Part shown: piece after piece, positions 1 to 11,730 of the stretch
How the letters are laid out: each line of letters begins with the position of its first letter
Numbering within the stretch: position 1 is the first letter of the stretch
NCBI RefSeq assembly: GCF_030848805.1
Contig: NC_092367.1
Coordinates: forward strand, 4,557,019-4,621,018
Direction: 5' to 3'
From: Temnothorax longispinosus
Lineage: Eukaryota > Arthropoda > Insecta > Hymenoptera > Formicidae
Length of the DNA stretch: 64,000 nucleotides
Program-made: the position numbers and the translations under genes
Notes under the pieces: generated by a model
What the model saw: only the letters and a program-made list of their open reading frames with translations
What the model was told of the DNA's origin: nothing
The model's database searches: none

Positions 1-1124
1 GTGCGGTCGAAACATTTCGATTAAATGATGCGGCACTTAATCGCCACGGCTATTTTTCATTCTTTAATGCTCATCTTTAAATATAAACATATAGCTTAGC
101 GTAATGCATAGCTTTCATATGTGTTTGATATATAAATATTCCAGACCTATATTTGCCTCTTAATTTAACCATCGACTTCTTTTTTCTTTAGCCAAAATTT
201 AACGGAATATTTGTTATTTGTAAAATTTCCTCAATTTTTAATGTTAAAACTTCAGTAATTCAATTCAATTTAAATTAAATTTTTTCATTAAATTCAAATT
301 AAGTGAAATCATGTTATTTCTGAAAGCAAGTATTTCCATAATTAAATATTCCATAAAATAATCACCGAGGAAAAATTGAATTCAAACCATTTTAAAAAAC
401 TGAGGTTAAAAGAAATGACGTTTCGTATATGTATGGTATGCATGCGCAGAACTTTTTCGCATTGTCGTTGTGTATTTATAAAACTAATTTTCTTTTCGTT
501 TATACGCGAAGCCCGAAACTCTCTTAAAGCGAGAGCACGTGTCGCGGGTGAAAATGCACAACAGAGAGCTCGTTTTCGCGTCGCAATCATTTTGCAATTT
601 GTTTGAGGCGCACGGAGTCGGAATGTTTCCTTAATTGTCAGGTACACGGTATCCCCCGACGTAATGTCTCACGTGGCAAGCCACCTGCGCGAATTTGCAG
701 GGCCGTAAACCATCTAGCTACTATCGTCTTTGAGATGCTTTGAACCAATCTCACGGTAAGAGTATTGAATTTGCATGTTATTTGGTAGCGCGCAGTTCTG
801 TAGTCCTTGTGAGTCACACAACCGAGAGACTTCCGTCCTTCCTGCCTGTTGAAACGGCTTTTCGGACCGGATATCCAGGGCCCGCAGGATACCAGGGGGT
901 ATACTCGCTACAATCCGACTTCTCGCTGTTCACCGACGCTGTCGCGGATGCGTTCGTCCCGCGCTCCACTCCATTCGTAAATCTCGCGCGTTCGACTCGC
1001 CTCTGTCCTACTCGCTTCGTTTGTGCCATTAACGAAACAACGAGAAGCATCGCGGTTCCGCTATATTTCCCCCGACGGCGATAGTCGTTGTGATTTAGTG
1101 TTTCTACATCTTGTGTAGAGTAAC
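1..1124. other. Non-coding stretch, AT-rich then mixed
   Basis: Positions 1-420 are AT-rich with short runs of AATTCAATT and TTTAAATT type. From about 600 onward the sequence becomes GC- and CpG-rich. An open frame of 114 codons at 740-1084 and an overlapping one on the other strand have no recognisable domain, and frames of that length are expected by chance at this composition. I see no RNA gene or repeat here. Confidence 0.6.
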
Positions 1125-1141
1125 GAGAGAGAGAGAGAGAG
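1125..1141. repeat. (GA)n microsatellite
   Basis: Eight uninterrupted GA units are followed by an impure purine stretch to about 1160. Confidence 0.9.
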
Positions 1142-1472
1142 GGAAAGAGACGGAGAGGGAAGCAAATGCCGCTAGACGTGTCGTTCGCTCGTTTACTTTA
1201 TTTCGACGACGGACGCGTACACTCTCGCCGCGTTCAAACTCGTGAAAAGGGTAAATCTAAATCGCGGCTACCGGGATACATTCCCCGACCGGGGTAAATT
1301 GTGCTGCGCGCGAATTCCGAGCGGTTTCTAAGTGCAGCGGCAATGTTACATACAATCTAAGCCGACGATGCATTGCGTGCTCCAGTACTTTGCACCGCGC
1401 CATCGAAAGAGGTATGGCGATGCCGTTATTCGCCGAACAATAACGCAATGTAACCTTCCTCCCTCCCTACCG

Positions 1473-1474
<2 letters not shown>

Positions 1475-1517
<43 letters not shown>
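1475..1517. repeat. (CT)n microsatellite
   Basis: About 21 uninterrupted CT units follow a TTCC/TCCC-rich pyrimidine lead-in. The Ser/Leu-rich peptide of the overlapping open frame at 1332-1607 is produced by this repeat and is not a gene. Confidence 0.95.
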
Positions 1518-1520
<3 letters not shown>

Positions 1521-1540
1521 GTTCACATTTTCGTAAGTCC

Positions 1541-2130
1541 ACGAACGCTTTTTTCCGATTTAAGTATAGAAAAAACTTTACTATTTTCAGACAATTTCAA
1601 ATGTTAAAACACGTTTTCTGTAATTTTATAGCAATATTACACTATAAATCATCTTTTTTTTAGTAAAACTGAATAAAAATACACCTTGATACACATAATC
1701 GATCTCGTTTTATGCATCTCGCATTTTCTCCTTTGCTTCAATATTTTTTATTTGACGTCAAAATATATTCAGAATAACTTTTTTTTTTATTAAGCACTGT
1801 TTGATCTTTTACACATTTATTACTTTTCATGATGCAGAATAATCTTTAAAGGTAGAATTTTCTTTTTTCGTATATAAACTGTACTTTGTTAAGGGACAAG
1901 CTGCTAAAGGCAAGTGAAATCTTAAAACTTTTTCACGTCTGTTTGCATTCAATCTTTGACTACTTCTAAACTATTCAAGGGATGTTTCAATAATCGCCGT
2001 ATTGATAACACGCGTGTTCTATCGAATCAAAAGTTAAAAATACATCTTAATCCACCCCGTATATATGTATATATATGTATACATATCTCCATCTATTCTG
2101 ATTTATAAAACTCTAAGACACGACATTCCG
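1541..2130. other. AT-rich stretch with TA/TG simple repeat
   Basis: This is AT-rich DNA with several T homopolymers. An alternating TA/TG tract at 2060-2086 follows the motif CCACCCCGTATA at about 2052-2063. Read on the minus strand that motif resembles TATACGGGGTGG, similar to the ends of short TA-flanked transposons. No partner end was found nearby, so I do not call an element. Confidence 0.5.
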
Positions 2131-4752
2131 GTTGATAATCCTCTTTGTTCGGATTTCTTCTCTCGCTCGTTGACGTTATTCTATATGACCGAGCTTAACA
2201 CATATTACGAAAGACTTATTCCGACTTTTGAAGTCCCCTAAATCGGCTTTAGGAGAGAACTCGCTCCGTCTCTCGGGTGTTCAATTATCGTCCAACGAAT
2301 TCCAAGTTGCAGCTCGGTAGTGAAATTTTTAATAAATGTCACCTGTGAAACGGTATGAATAAGGAAACCCGTGAAATCTTCGTCCGTAAACCGGTATAAA
2401 ACCGTCCAAGGTTTACCAAGCGCACCCATACGTGGAACGCGCGCGCGTCGACAAACCGGTTTCCCCGTACGATCGCCTATGGCTCTACGGATGTGTGACA
2501 GGAGTCAACGTCTCCGGGATGTCCCCTGCGCCGTAATCTTCACCGTCGCACAAGAGCAGCGCGGCTTCTCGCTACAGTGAATCTTCGGAAGGAGTGGCTA
2601 TGCAATAAAGAAAGCGCGCGGCACGCCCAATTCGCCTTTTATACACGAGGGCTTCCTTAATGCCCTCCCGGAGTTCTTCATCGCGAGAAATACGCGTCGC
2701 GTATAAGCGGCCGGATTACCAGCGAGACCCGGAGAGCTTCACGTTTTGAATAGGCAAATAGGTTTACTAAATTCCGCGGGATTAAGCGGACACGAGTAAA
2801 TGAAGCGAGAAGCTAATAAGTAAGGAAGCTACGTACACACGATTGTGTATGCTGCTAGATACGCGACCGCTGAATCCGGTTCATTAATTTACGCTACATA
2901 ACAATTAAACTTGCATAACTTTGTGGTATGTAAATTGCGCGTGTATGTAACACAATTTTCGTCCAATTAATTGCCAGTAAACAGACAGATTTCTCTCGTG
3001 CGTTAACGGCCAATGTTGTTATCAATGATAAGAAATTTACAACGCTCGATACCAATCGAATAATATTGAGTTCTCTTCAAGACTATATTGACTTAGATGG
3101 GACGTTATTTTATTCTCGAATAAAATGTTTCGGCCGGTGCAAAAGGGATTCCGTTTCCTTCGATCGAACAGAGAGTGACAGGACTTCCTATAAGGGATGT
3201 CAATTTACACCTATCTTCATAAATTTTTATCATCTCGGGCGCGCGATTCCGCGTGGTCGTCGTGACGTAAAAGCAACGGCGTCTAAAAACGTAAAAAGAG
3301 ATAGCTGATCTACGTAGCGCGCAATCGTCGAAAACTTTATCATGATTCTCGACAAAGGTAGCAATGCGAAGGCAGGGAGATCAAAGAAATGATATCTAGC
3401 TCGCTCACGCTTTTTTTACATATACTTGGCAGTGGCGTAGTAGGATGCACTATCATCTGCAATGCGCCTTATTCGTACATATACGCGAAATGCTCGTTCC
3501 ATTAACGTCATATGACGGTGTACAAAGAGAGTCTCGAACACGTGACAATACGCGATGCTCTCTTTTCCGCGCGATACAAAATATTTTGACACGGTGTCGG
3601 GCATAAAGTGTTATTCGACGCGTTCCATTTCCGCCAAAACTTTTACGCCGAGAATACACGCGTCTCCATTAAAGTTATAAATGATTGAGTAAAACACATT
3701 AGCTTATTGCGTGCTATCCTTCCTAGATTAAAATAATCGAATAATGCAACGAAATGTTTCCGATTTCTTCCGTCGGAGTGAACTGGGAATCGGGAATTTA
3801 TTTGGAGCACGTGAAAAGTGAGGTCGTCGATGAATAAGATATGATATTAGGGAGAATTACTGTATTTTTATTATTACGCCACGATTTTTTTATATTTATG
3901 CACATTGTAAAATTGTGCCATTCCTATAGATTTACGTTTCAACTTAGTTCCCCTCGATTACGTCTTTTTATTATGTCCACGTCGCTTCTCTATCAACCTC
4001 TCTCACGATATATCATCCTTTGTCAAGCTGTCATCCGAGTATTGCTTTCTATGAGGACCCACCGTCTCGCCAATACTCCAATTCAATATCGTTACGTCCT
4101 CGCCAACTTGACAATTTCTCTGTCCTACATTTTTCAATTATTCGGTACACTCGCGAAATAGAGATATACACTTAATTCGCTGAAATCACAATTCCGCGCT
4201 CGGTACAATGGAGGCCCGCGAGACAAGAAGATTTACCGGCAACATTCAACATGTGAGTTATGTCATTAATTAAATCTACATTTGAAAATGCAATAGGAGA
4301 TCGCATATCTCGCTCTCTTTGCATGCCCTAAAAATGGGCTATTCATCGCTCGCGAGTCAGAAATTGCCCAGTTTATCGGACGTTTTTCCCTCGGCGCAAT
4401 TCTTTCTATTTTCGAGTTTCTTCGTAACGTGTCTCACGAAGGTTTTCGAGGAGCCCTCATGGTTTTTACATATACATACATCTCTAAGATGCCGTACATA
4501 TAGAACGAATTTACTTACCGACGCACCATATTCTCCTCCTATTTCCTTACTCTCGATCGAGATGTGCCGAACAGGATTTGATATTTTTCCGAAAAGGATT
4601 TTTTTGTCATTCATAATACATACATGTTACGTACATGGGATTGAACAGCCAGACATAAATATGTATTCGCTTAAGTCACTTTAGCAAAAAAATCCGAACA
4701 TACTAAAACTCCATCAAAGATGAAAGAACGTTACTATCTCTTCGTTGAAACG
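2131..4752. other. Non-coding stretch, nothing recognised
   Basis: GC content is mixed. A short CG-alternating run lies near 2434-2446. Open frames of 60-121 codons occur in several frames on both strands, for example 3841-4161 and 4319-4684. They overlap one another, show no domain, and lack convincing splice signals. I see no tRNA-like or repeat structure. Confidence 0.55.
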
Positions 4753-4798
4753 CGGAAGGAAGAGAAAGAAAAAAGAAAAGAAAGAAAAAAAAAGAAAG
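4753..4798. repeat. Homopurine A/G tract
   Basis: About 46 bases are almost exclusively A and G, with AAAG- and GAAA-type units. It is a low-complexity purine run. Confidence 0.85.
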
Positions 4799-4934
4799 CT
4801 AACCGTAAGTCGCGCAAGTTCTTTGGCACTTGGACATTTTGGAATAGGTCGCGCTTTAATCCTTCAGGAGAATTAAATCTGGAATTTTAAGAATTCACGC
4901 GAATTCCGGCTCAGTAATCCCGGCAACTGCAAGT

Positions 4935-5000
4935 CGCTTCTCTATCCACCGCTGTCCTCCTCGTTCCCCTCCGGTGTGTTCCCCCTCTCCGTCCCTGCAG
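4935..5000 (+). other. Candidate 3' splice site (acceptor)
   Basis: A roughly 60-base C/T-rich tract (about 4935-4998) ends in CTGCAG at position 5000. This is the strongest polypyrimidine-plus-CAG arrangement I noticed in the window. The DNA downstream (5001-5130) is open in two frames. One begins A-H-D-D-A-A-V-Q and the other P-T-M-M-R-Q-S-R-R-I-L-D. Neither resembles a family I know, and no strong GTAAGT-type donor follows. It could be the acceptor of a 5'UTR or terminal exon, or simply a pyrimidine-rich stretch. Confidence 0.22.
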
Positions 5001-5133
5001 GCCCACGATGATGCGGCAGTCCAGGCGCATCCTGGACAGGAAATTAAAAAGGACCACCCGCGGATGTTGGTTGCAATCTCACGAAATTCCGAGGCGAAAG
5101 CGATGATGCGAGACGAGACTCACACTTTGCGGT

Positions 5134-5151
5134 GCTGCAGCATGCTGCAGC
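5134..5151. repeat. 18-bp perfect palindrome
   Basis: GCTGCAGCA is followed directly by its reverse complement TGCTGCAGC. A second palindrome (ATCGATATATCGAT) lies 36 bp downstream at 5187-5200 and includes one TATCGATA, the motif known as DREF/DRE in Drosophila promoters. No function can be assigned from sequence. Confidence 0.8.
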
Positions 5152-5201
5152 TGCATCGAGAGAAGCGCTTCATCTCTCTCTCGTATATCGATATATCGAT
5201 T

Positions 5202-6892
5202 CGAATATGTTGGATGAGAGTGGTTATTGCCGAGGGAAGTTTTGCTTTTCTTTACGTCGCGCGAGCACACACGTCTCATTTTTCTTTTTCTCGCGATGTG
5301 TTCAAGATGTGATTGGCTGTTTAACAGTACATCCTGTGATTCTATACCTTTTCGTTTTATTATCCGTACCCGTTATCCGTGTTTCCACATTTGTACGAAT
5401 AAATAGCATTCTCGCTTTTTTGTCGCAGCGTTGTCTAAACTGAGAGAAATTATACCGGTTTTACTTCCTGTCTCGAGTCTTCCTGAGTCTCTGTAACTCA
5501 TATATAAACGCAAAGCCATCAATTTATGGATCTGCAGGTGCATCTGTCTTTTATCTATTACATATCTCTATATCTCTTTTTTTTTCTTTTGACCGCGCTT
5601 CCTCGCGGGCATTATAAAGAGATATACGCGCGCAAACGTATATAACGTTATAGAATTTTTTGTTTTATAAGAATGGGGGAAGAAATTAAGAAATGCTGAG
5701 AGGAAGAAGCTCGATGATGCGGAAGATCCGTCGTTAACGAACCAGAGGGTACTAATTAAGGAACGTTGAACCTTCAATCGAATGCTTCCGTGATTTTCAA
5801 TATAAAAAGAATAACGTATGAACAATATGTAACGTTTATTGTTAAGGATTTATTACAAATCATTCGTAATGCAAAATCTTGTCATAATGTATTAATACAT
5901 TCTTACACACTGCTTTAACGCTGCGCGTTAATCGTCTTCGTTGTTTTACCACTCGGTTCGCGCGCGAATATCGAGTGCAGGCGCGTTAATGCGTGGTTTT
6001 GCGAATCGTTGGGCACATACTTACGATTCTTTTTCGCCGCGGACCCAGCAGAGCACACAACAGACGTTCTCTTCTTCCCCTTTTACGGCCACCGATCGCT
6101 GCATCTGCCGTGCAGATATCGCCGAGATGGGGCGGGACCCGGCTGTTATTTCCAAGTCTTTTTGCGTAGGCGCTTTGCACGGTACCTATACCATTATCCC
6201 GATGTCTTTGTCCGACCGGTTTTTGCAACAGCCCTCCGTCCTTGTTCCCCGAGCATCTCTTGCAAAAAGATGCTCGCACACATGTCCCCTTATGATCATC
6301 TCCGGATTTCGCTTGCCGAATCGGCAGACGAATTCAGCCAGTATACGCATAAAACGCGCGAATATACCGTTTGGTTTATACTTCGAATTTTCTAAAAATA
6401 TAGTAGTATCTTATATATTTTTGAAAAGAGAAATCGAAGAAATGAGAGAGCGATAAGAGCTGGTCCCTCAGAGATTACCCGATGATTAGCTCGGTCGATC
6501 AAGCTATCTGTAGTTCATTCTCTATATAAAAATTTACTAACACCGGAAAGAAAAATGTTTCATCATCTATAATCGCGAAAGAATATCTACAGGCCCGCGG
6601 GGCGAGGAAGCCGTTTGTTCAAGCCCGCGAATTTTCCGAGGCACGAACGGTCGCGAGAAAAGTTGCGCGTCAGAAGAAATAAATTCACTTTTCCAATAAT
6701 ATCGACGTCCTCGAGCACGAATCGCGTAATTCAACGCTCGCCGCTGCATCGACGTTAGTTCATTAACTTGTTACGTAGTTGCATGGCGGACGTTCGATAT
6801 CCGCGTTATCGATTTTCAGTCGACTTCGATGGCCGAACGACGCGACGTGGAGTATCTCTTCGCGGATACAAGCTAATACTCTTCCGTCCAAT
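5202..6892. other. Non-coding stretch with one short hairpin
   Basis: GC content is mixed. At 6250-6276 the arms CGAGCATCT and AGATGCTCG (9 bp each) flank a 9-base spacer. The overlapping frames at 5941-6456 (171 codons) and 6009-6395 (128 codons) on the plus strand, and 5986-6279 on the minus strand, cover the same GC-rich DNA. They carry no recognisable domain, so I do not call a gene. Confidence 0.5.
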
Positions 6893-6948
6893 ACCTTCTC
6901 TCTCCCTCACTCACTCCTTTTTCCTCTTTCTCTCTCTTTCTCGGGCTG
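6893..6948. repeat. Pyrimidine-rich C/T tract
   Basis: Impure CT/TTC repeats run through this segment. It resembles the other degenerate CT microsatellites in the window. Confidence 0.7.
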
Positions 6949-7189
6949 AAAGACGCATATATGCTCTTTTCCAACGATCTCATCGATCGTGCGACCTACT
7001 CATCGCGCGCGCACACGTGTCGCAGGTGCCGTTTTACAGGTGCCCGTGTCCGTATCTAGGCGTCCAACTAGGCGACTCGTGAATTTATCACGACGTTTTC
7101 TTCCGTGGTTTTCTCTATATGCTGACGGTAATACGACACCGTGCGCATCGCGAGTAAAACCGTGGGATGTCATCAAATAACTCAATTAT

Positions 7190-7849
7190 TATCGAGCAAA
7201 CTTATTATACTGACTTTTGTGAGCCATAATTTTTTTACTCTTTTGTCCTAGTTTTCTAATAAAAGTTATGTTTCTCATTCCACGTAATATCTTTTTTTCA
7301 TAAAAAATTTAATTGGTTAAATTTTTGTCTGAAAAACAAGTGATTTATATAGATCCTATTATTTATAATAATTCTCATAATTATTCACGCTTTGATGAAA
7401 TCTCGTAGTTTTTTTCGGAAATGACTTTCTCTGATAATATACAGACTATACTCTAAAGATACAATTTCTTTTAACTTTGGGTATTCTTATTCAAGTCGAT
7501 CAATCTCTTTATAACCTACAGAAGATTTATTACACGCCGCTCTTATCACGATTTTTCCAGTCCCATCACTAAACATCCAGATAACTAAATGCCGACCAAG
7601 TTTTCGCGAAGGCAAAGATCCATTTCAAATTAACTCTCGCTCGGTCTCGGCGTAAACCTTGGTTAATCAGAGAAATTATTCCTTCTACGATGCTCGAGTT
7701 GCAAAACTACTCTAAATGAGAGGAGAATGCGAATTGCCCCGCGACACTCCGTGTATACGTCGAGAGATCCCAAGTCTCGTGCTACAAATTTTCGAGGGTG
7801 CACGGGGAAGCGGAGCTCACTTGAAATTGTATTCCCGCGAACGTGACGG
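7190..7849. other. Non-coding stretch, AT-rich
   Basis: AT-rich DNA to about 7520 grades into mixed composition. I see no gene, RNA structure or repeat. Confidence 0.55.
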
Positions 7850-8054
7850 ACCGGAAGAACGACGGCGCGGCGCGCGTGCGACACGAGGAAGCCGAGCGAA
7901 GATCAGTTCGGTCCCCCGGGAGTGCCGTCTCTTCGTGACCGACGCGTAGAGACACGGTAAACGGCACGGAAGCGAGGCGTGCTCGTGTTCGTCGCCAACC
8001 TTGCCTCGCGTGCCAAGTCGAGTACAACGAGGAGGGCGGAAGTGGCGACGACGA

Positions 8055-8104
<50 letters not shown>

Positions 8105-8530
8105 GTCGTCGAGAATTTTCCTGGTCCCATCGCGACGGCGACGATATTTCAGGGGAGAGCGGACGAACCGATCGATTTTATGCTCGTCGACGACGGTACC
8201 TGGGTCTCTTAACGCGTCGGGGCGCTTCCCATGTCGCGTTGACGATCATTAATATACCCACCAACCGCCTGAGGGTCGTCCTCAGCGGTGTGGCGCGGTA
8301 GCGACGTGAAATACTGCGACGCGTTCCGTCCCGACGCTTCGCTGCCGTTTCACGTGCCGTCGCGCCGTCCGGCACGAGTCGTTTTCACGTTAACGCGCCG
8401 CTATTTCGTGGCTATCAGCTGGTTCCGTTGCTCGCGCGATTCGCCGCGATAATTACGTCCGAAACCGGCTTCCCGTTGGCGCGAGGAAAGATCGATCGAC
8501 ACGGCGCGGCGACGCTATGAATAAAACCGT
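7850..8530. other. CpG-rich block with TCG repeat; possible TATA-less promoter or 5'UTR
   Basis: This segment is clearly richer in G, C and CpG than the AT-rich DNA on either side. It holds an initiator-like TCAGT at 7903-7907 with no TATA motif about 30 bp upstream and no good downstream promoter element at the usual distance. The long TCG tract at 8055-8112 gives poly-Val, poly-Ser and poly-Thr frames that are artefacts. In insects, CpG-rich DNA with trinucleotide repeats is common in 5'UTRs and promoters, so that reading is possible. No coding exon with a clear start and donor site was found. Confidence 0.25.
8055..8112. repeat. (TCG)n trinucleotide repeat
   Basis: Around 19 TCG units are interrupted once near 8097-8100 (TTG). 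The tract is open in all frames on both strands, which explains the overlapping homopolymeric open frames. Confidence 0.95.
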
Positions 8531-8860
8531 ACGGTAATTCAAAGATGATCGAAAAGTGAGATTTTAAAGTTGGTTATATAGATTCTATAAACCTTTAAAT
8601 ATATCGTGTAGTTCATGAGAGATAGAATTTCACTACGATTATATTATGGCAATGACGTTTCTTAATCAAATTTTACTTATTCGCGAGTGACATAGTTTTA
8701 TATGTGCAGGTATTAACAATTTATATGTAAAAATATTAGATATTCGTTTAAAAATGTGACATATTTTGCTAAGAATTTAATAAAAATCGATCAAATTTAA
8801 ATGATTTGCTTTTTACATAATATATTAGTTTTCATTAATCTTTTATCACTAACAAATATG
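8531..8860. other. AT-rich non-coding DNA
   Basis: AT-rich DNA directly upstream of a MITE. No open frame or structure stands out. Confidence 0.6.
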
Positions 8861-8988
8861 CTCTCTAAATCTGAATCAGTGAAAGGTTACTATGGAGTGG
8901 CTATTTTAGACTTACAGCATCAGTGATTATTTACTAATATCAGTATGCCACTTCAGTATGCCACTGACTTTTTTTACTGATTCAGATT

Positions 8989-8996
<8 letters not shown>
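8861..8996. mobile_element. Short inverted-repeat element (MITE-like), about 136 bp
   Basis: The left end starts CTCTCTAAATCTGAATCAGT and the right end finishes with its reverse complement, ACTGATTCAGATTTAGAGAG. The terminal 20 bases match perfectly, and similarity continues imperfectly inward to about 35 bp (GAAAGGTTACTATGGAGTGGC against GCCACTGACTTTTTTT). Inside, a 13-bp unit TCAGTATGCCACT is tandemly duplicated at 8940-8965. No coding capacity is present. It is probably a non-autonomous DNA transposon or foldback element. The superfamily cannot be assigned because the target duplication is hidden by the adjoining GA repeat. Confidence 0.65.

Positions 8997-9026
<30 letters not shown>
8991..9026. 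repeat. (GA)n microsatellite at the MITE end
   Basis: About 18 GA units continue directly from the terminal GAGAG of the preceding element. An alternating TA/CA tract follows at 9033-9086. Confidence 0.95.
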
Positions 9027-9031
<5 letters not shown>

Positions 9032-9032
9032 T

Positions 9033-9086
9033 GTATACATAATATATATACATATATATACACACACATACACACATACATGCATG
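9033..9086. repeat. TA/CA alternating simple repeat
   Basis: A compound run of TATA, ACATAT and CACACA units ends in ACATGCATGT. Confidence 0.8.
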
Positions 9087-9400
9087 TAATACAATTAATC
9101 ATCCCGTAGAAGTCCTCGCTGAATAAATTTAATAATTTAAACGTTGTCCCAGTTTATAACTTATTAAAAATGTTTATAATTCAATACAGATATTTTTCCA
9201 AAATTTTAATTTTAATTTGATTCCAGAAATCTGTAACGATCGAATTAATTTTTACTTTCCACATAAAGTTATCATATCTTTATAATATTGTCATAATATT
9301 GTGTTTCTCGTATAATCTGTGTACAATCATTTCATATACGTCATAATAAAGTTTGTTATTCATTACTATATCTGGAATTCCTATTCTGATCACTCATAAC
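9087..9400. other. AT-rich non-coding DNA
   Basis: AT-rich DNA without open frames or repeats of note. Confidence 0.6.
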
Positions 9401-11730
9401 TCGAATCATTGATGCGTAAGCACACGGATTTCAGAACACCCAGTATGGCCGACGACGTCGTCGTCGGCATCGCGAAACTCGATCGGAGAGCGTATAGGGG
9501 AGCACGTAGACGGCGTATCCGCGCGTTGCCGGAGGCGGTAGAATCGTCTGGCATTGTGCTTGCAAATCAAGCAGGCCGAATTTACATGAGATTTATGGCA
9601 TTCCGTTTGCTCGTGCCCTCGGTCCCTCCTGTCCCTAGCGCGTGCCCCTCTCTGTCTCCGCCGATATCCCCGACGTAATGCACCCGACTCGATCGTTACG
9701 TCCGTACGTGTCCCGGTCTAGGATCTACGCCGATCCTACGCGTTTGCTTACGATCAGAATTCCGTGACACCCCGCAACAGCCGAAAGAACTGTATTAATC
9801 CCAGCCCCTTTGATGGGAAAATATCCTGCAATTGTTTCAGAGTTGCAAAGTTTAAGTTGTTTAAGCGTATGTTGATAGGGACATTTTGCATCTCCGCCAC
9901 ATCAGTCAGAATTAATATACTCTTCCGGCTATTATTATCTTCCTATTATAATGCCTGCCTACGTATTACTACCTTCCCGTTATAATGCCTATCTGTCTAT
10001 CATAACGCTCAAGCGCATGCTGAAACTTTAAACATAATCGAGAAGTGCAACCTATTTATATAATAGACTTGCTCATAATAGATTTCTCAATAAAAATCGA
10101 TCGTGTTGTTAAATTAACACTTTCTCTGACTAATTTTACAACAAGAGCATCCATAAATAAATCGCTTTATCTAAATCCATTTAATAAGAAAATAACGCAA
10201 TATCTATATATGTAGCACGCGTTCGTTTTCACTTCATGGTCGCTCATTCCAATTGGTTAAGCAATTCTTTCTCTCTCATTATTCCTATCGCTTCTTTCTT
10301 GGACCTCGAATTTCAGAGTGACATCAGCTAACGCGAAGAATGTGATTACGTCGTGGAAAATAAGCCGACGTGCGGAGCTTCCGCAGTTCCGCAAAAGCTC
10401 TCGCCGCTAGATGCATGCTTTCCTTTCTCCGTTATTTTCGTTGCTATGTACATTTTTAAAAGCTTAAAAAAATATCACGGCGAAGTGACCGAGCAGCCGG
10501 TATTCAAGTGATGTTCCTTTCGAGCCGAGATTGCACGGCAATTTGCCGAAATTGAAAGCAACGGCATTACACGCTCGATTACGGCACCTCGCTCGCTGTT
10601 AAAGTAAATGACAACGGAAGATAGTGCTATTTGTTCTCACTTCGCGCTGTGTAAAGAGTTCTTCAAGCAGGCGCCGTGATGGACCCTCGTTGAAACGTTC
10701 CCGTGAGATATTATCATAATTAGCTCGTTTTCAACCGTGAGTATATGCTCATTAGACGTATGCTCTTGCCAATTATCTCAACGGTCTTTGTAATCATCGA
10801 GGGTATACGCAACGATGATCAAGTGTCGCGCTACTGTTCTCTGATCGAAATCTTTCCATGAGATCAGGATCGTGGCTCATTGTCTATTATGTACTCGTAC
10901 TAACTGACCGTAATAATCAGTTGCTACGAATCCTGTAATCATTAAAAATGTACGATTACCTCGTATCGCGACTTTTCAACTCTTTCGGGCAATTTAACGT
11001 GGTGTCCAACTTGGCGCGACATCTCGATGTCCTGTTCGCGCTGGATGTCCGATCGGCGAACAAGTTTCTCGTTCAACCGAGCCACCTTCGACCGACCAAT
11101 TAACGTCGAAGCCGCTGCTAGGTATTTAAGTCCTCGAACCGGACTTCGCGTGACCGGAAGGACAAGTGACCGAGGTCGAATGGCATCGTGCGCCTGCCGA
11201 CTCCCAGTTTTACGATCGCCGCGGTCGACAAACTCTGCCTCTATGATTATTCTCCTCTCTTCTCGCATCGTTATTATTCATTTATCTAAGAAATTAGCCA
11301 GAGATGTATATAGGACACATTAAAAATTTTTTAATTGTAAGTTGTAAATGAGAAAAGAAAATTTATTGTTTTTTTTTTTAATTCTTGTCTTTCAAAATTT
11401 TAAATTTTGTATTTAGTTAGTCGCAAATCTGATTTTTTTTCGCCGTCAAGCGATAATAAAATGATATACTCTCGATGCTCAAAGATCGTTAAAAATTCAA
11501 AGCGGACCTAAGCACACAACCGGAAAGTGTCCCCTGATTTATGAAGAAGACAGAATCTCATTATCTAGTGTTATCACTGGCAACACCGCGAAAGAAGGAG
11601 AAGACGACGCGACGGCTCGTTTGGTTCGCGTCTTCTTCTCTCGTGTCTTCATATTATATCTGCACGTTGCGGACGTTGCTACGGGGAGAGAAAGTCGTCT
11701 TGACGAACGTACGTCGGTGTACGTGACTCT
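9401..11730. other. Non-coding stretch with one GC-rich open frame
   Basis: The GC-rich patch at 9410-9720 contains an 89-codon frame (9409-9678). An internal ATG at 9446 starts M-A-D-D-V-V-V-G-I-A-K-L-D. The rest is Arg-rich, then Pro/Ser-rich, and matches nothing I know. A 9-bp inverted repeat (GCCGACGAC, spacer GTC, GTCGTCGGC) sits at this ATG. From 9720 to 11730 composition is mixed, with overlapping frames on both strands at 10942-11323 that I regard as chance. Confidence 0.45.

Noticed and set aside
2045..2066. CCACCCCGTATA as a possible transposon end (minus-strand TATACGGGGTGG)
   Set aside because: It merges with a TA/TG simple repeat, lacks a partner end, and differs from the TACAGG start of the better candidates.
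3428..3442. CAGTGGCGTAGTAGG, similar to some hAT-type ends
   Set aside because: No inverted partner within the following kilobases and no matching target duplication were found.
7903..8252. Poly-Val, poly-Ser and poly-Thr open frames on both strands
   Set aside because: All come from the TCG repeat, which has no stop in any frame.
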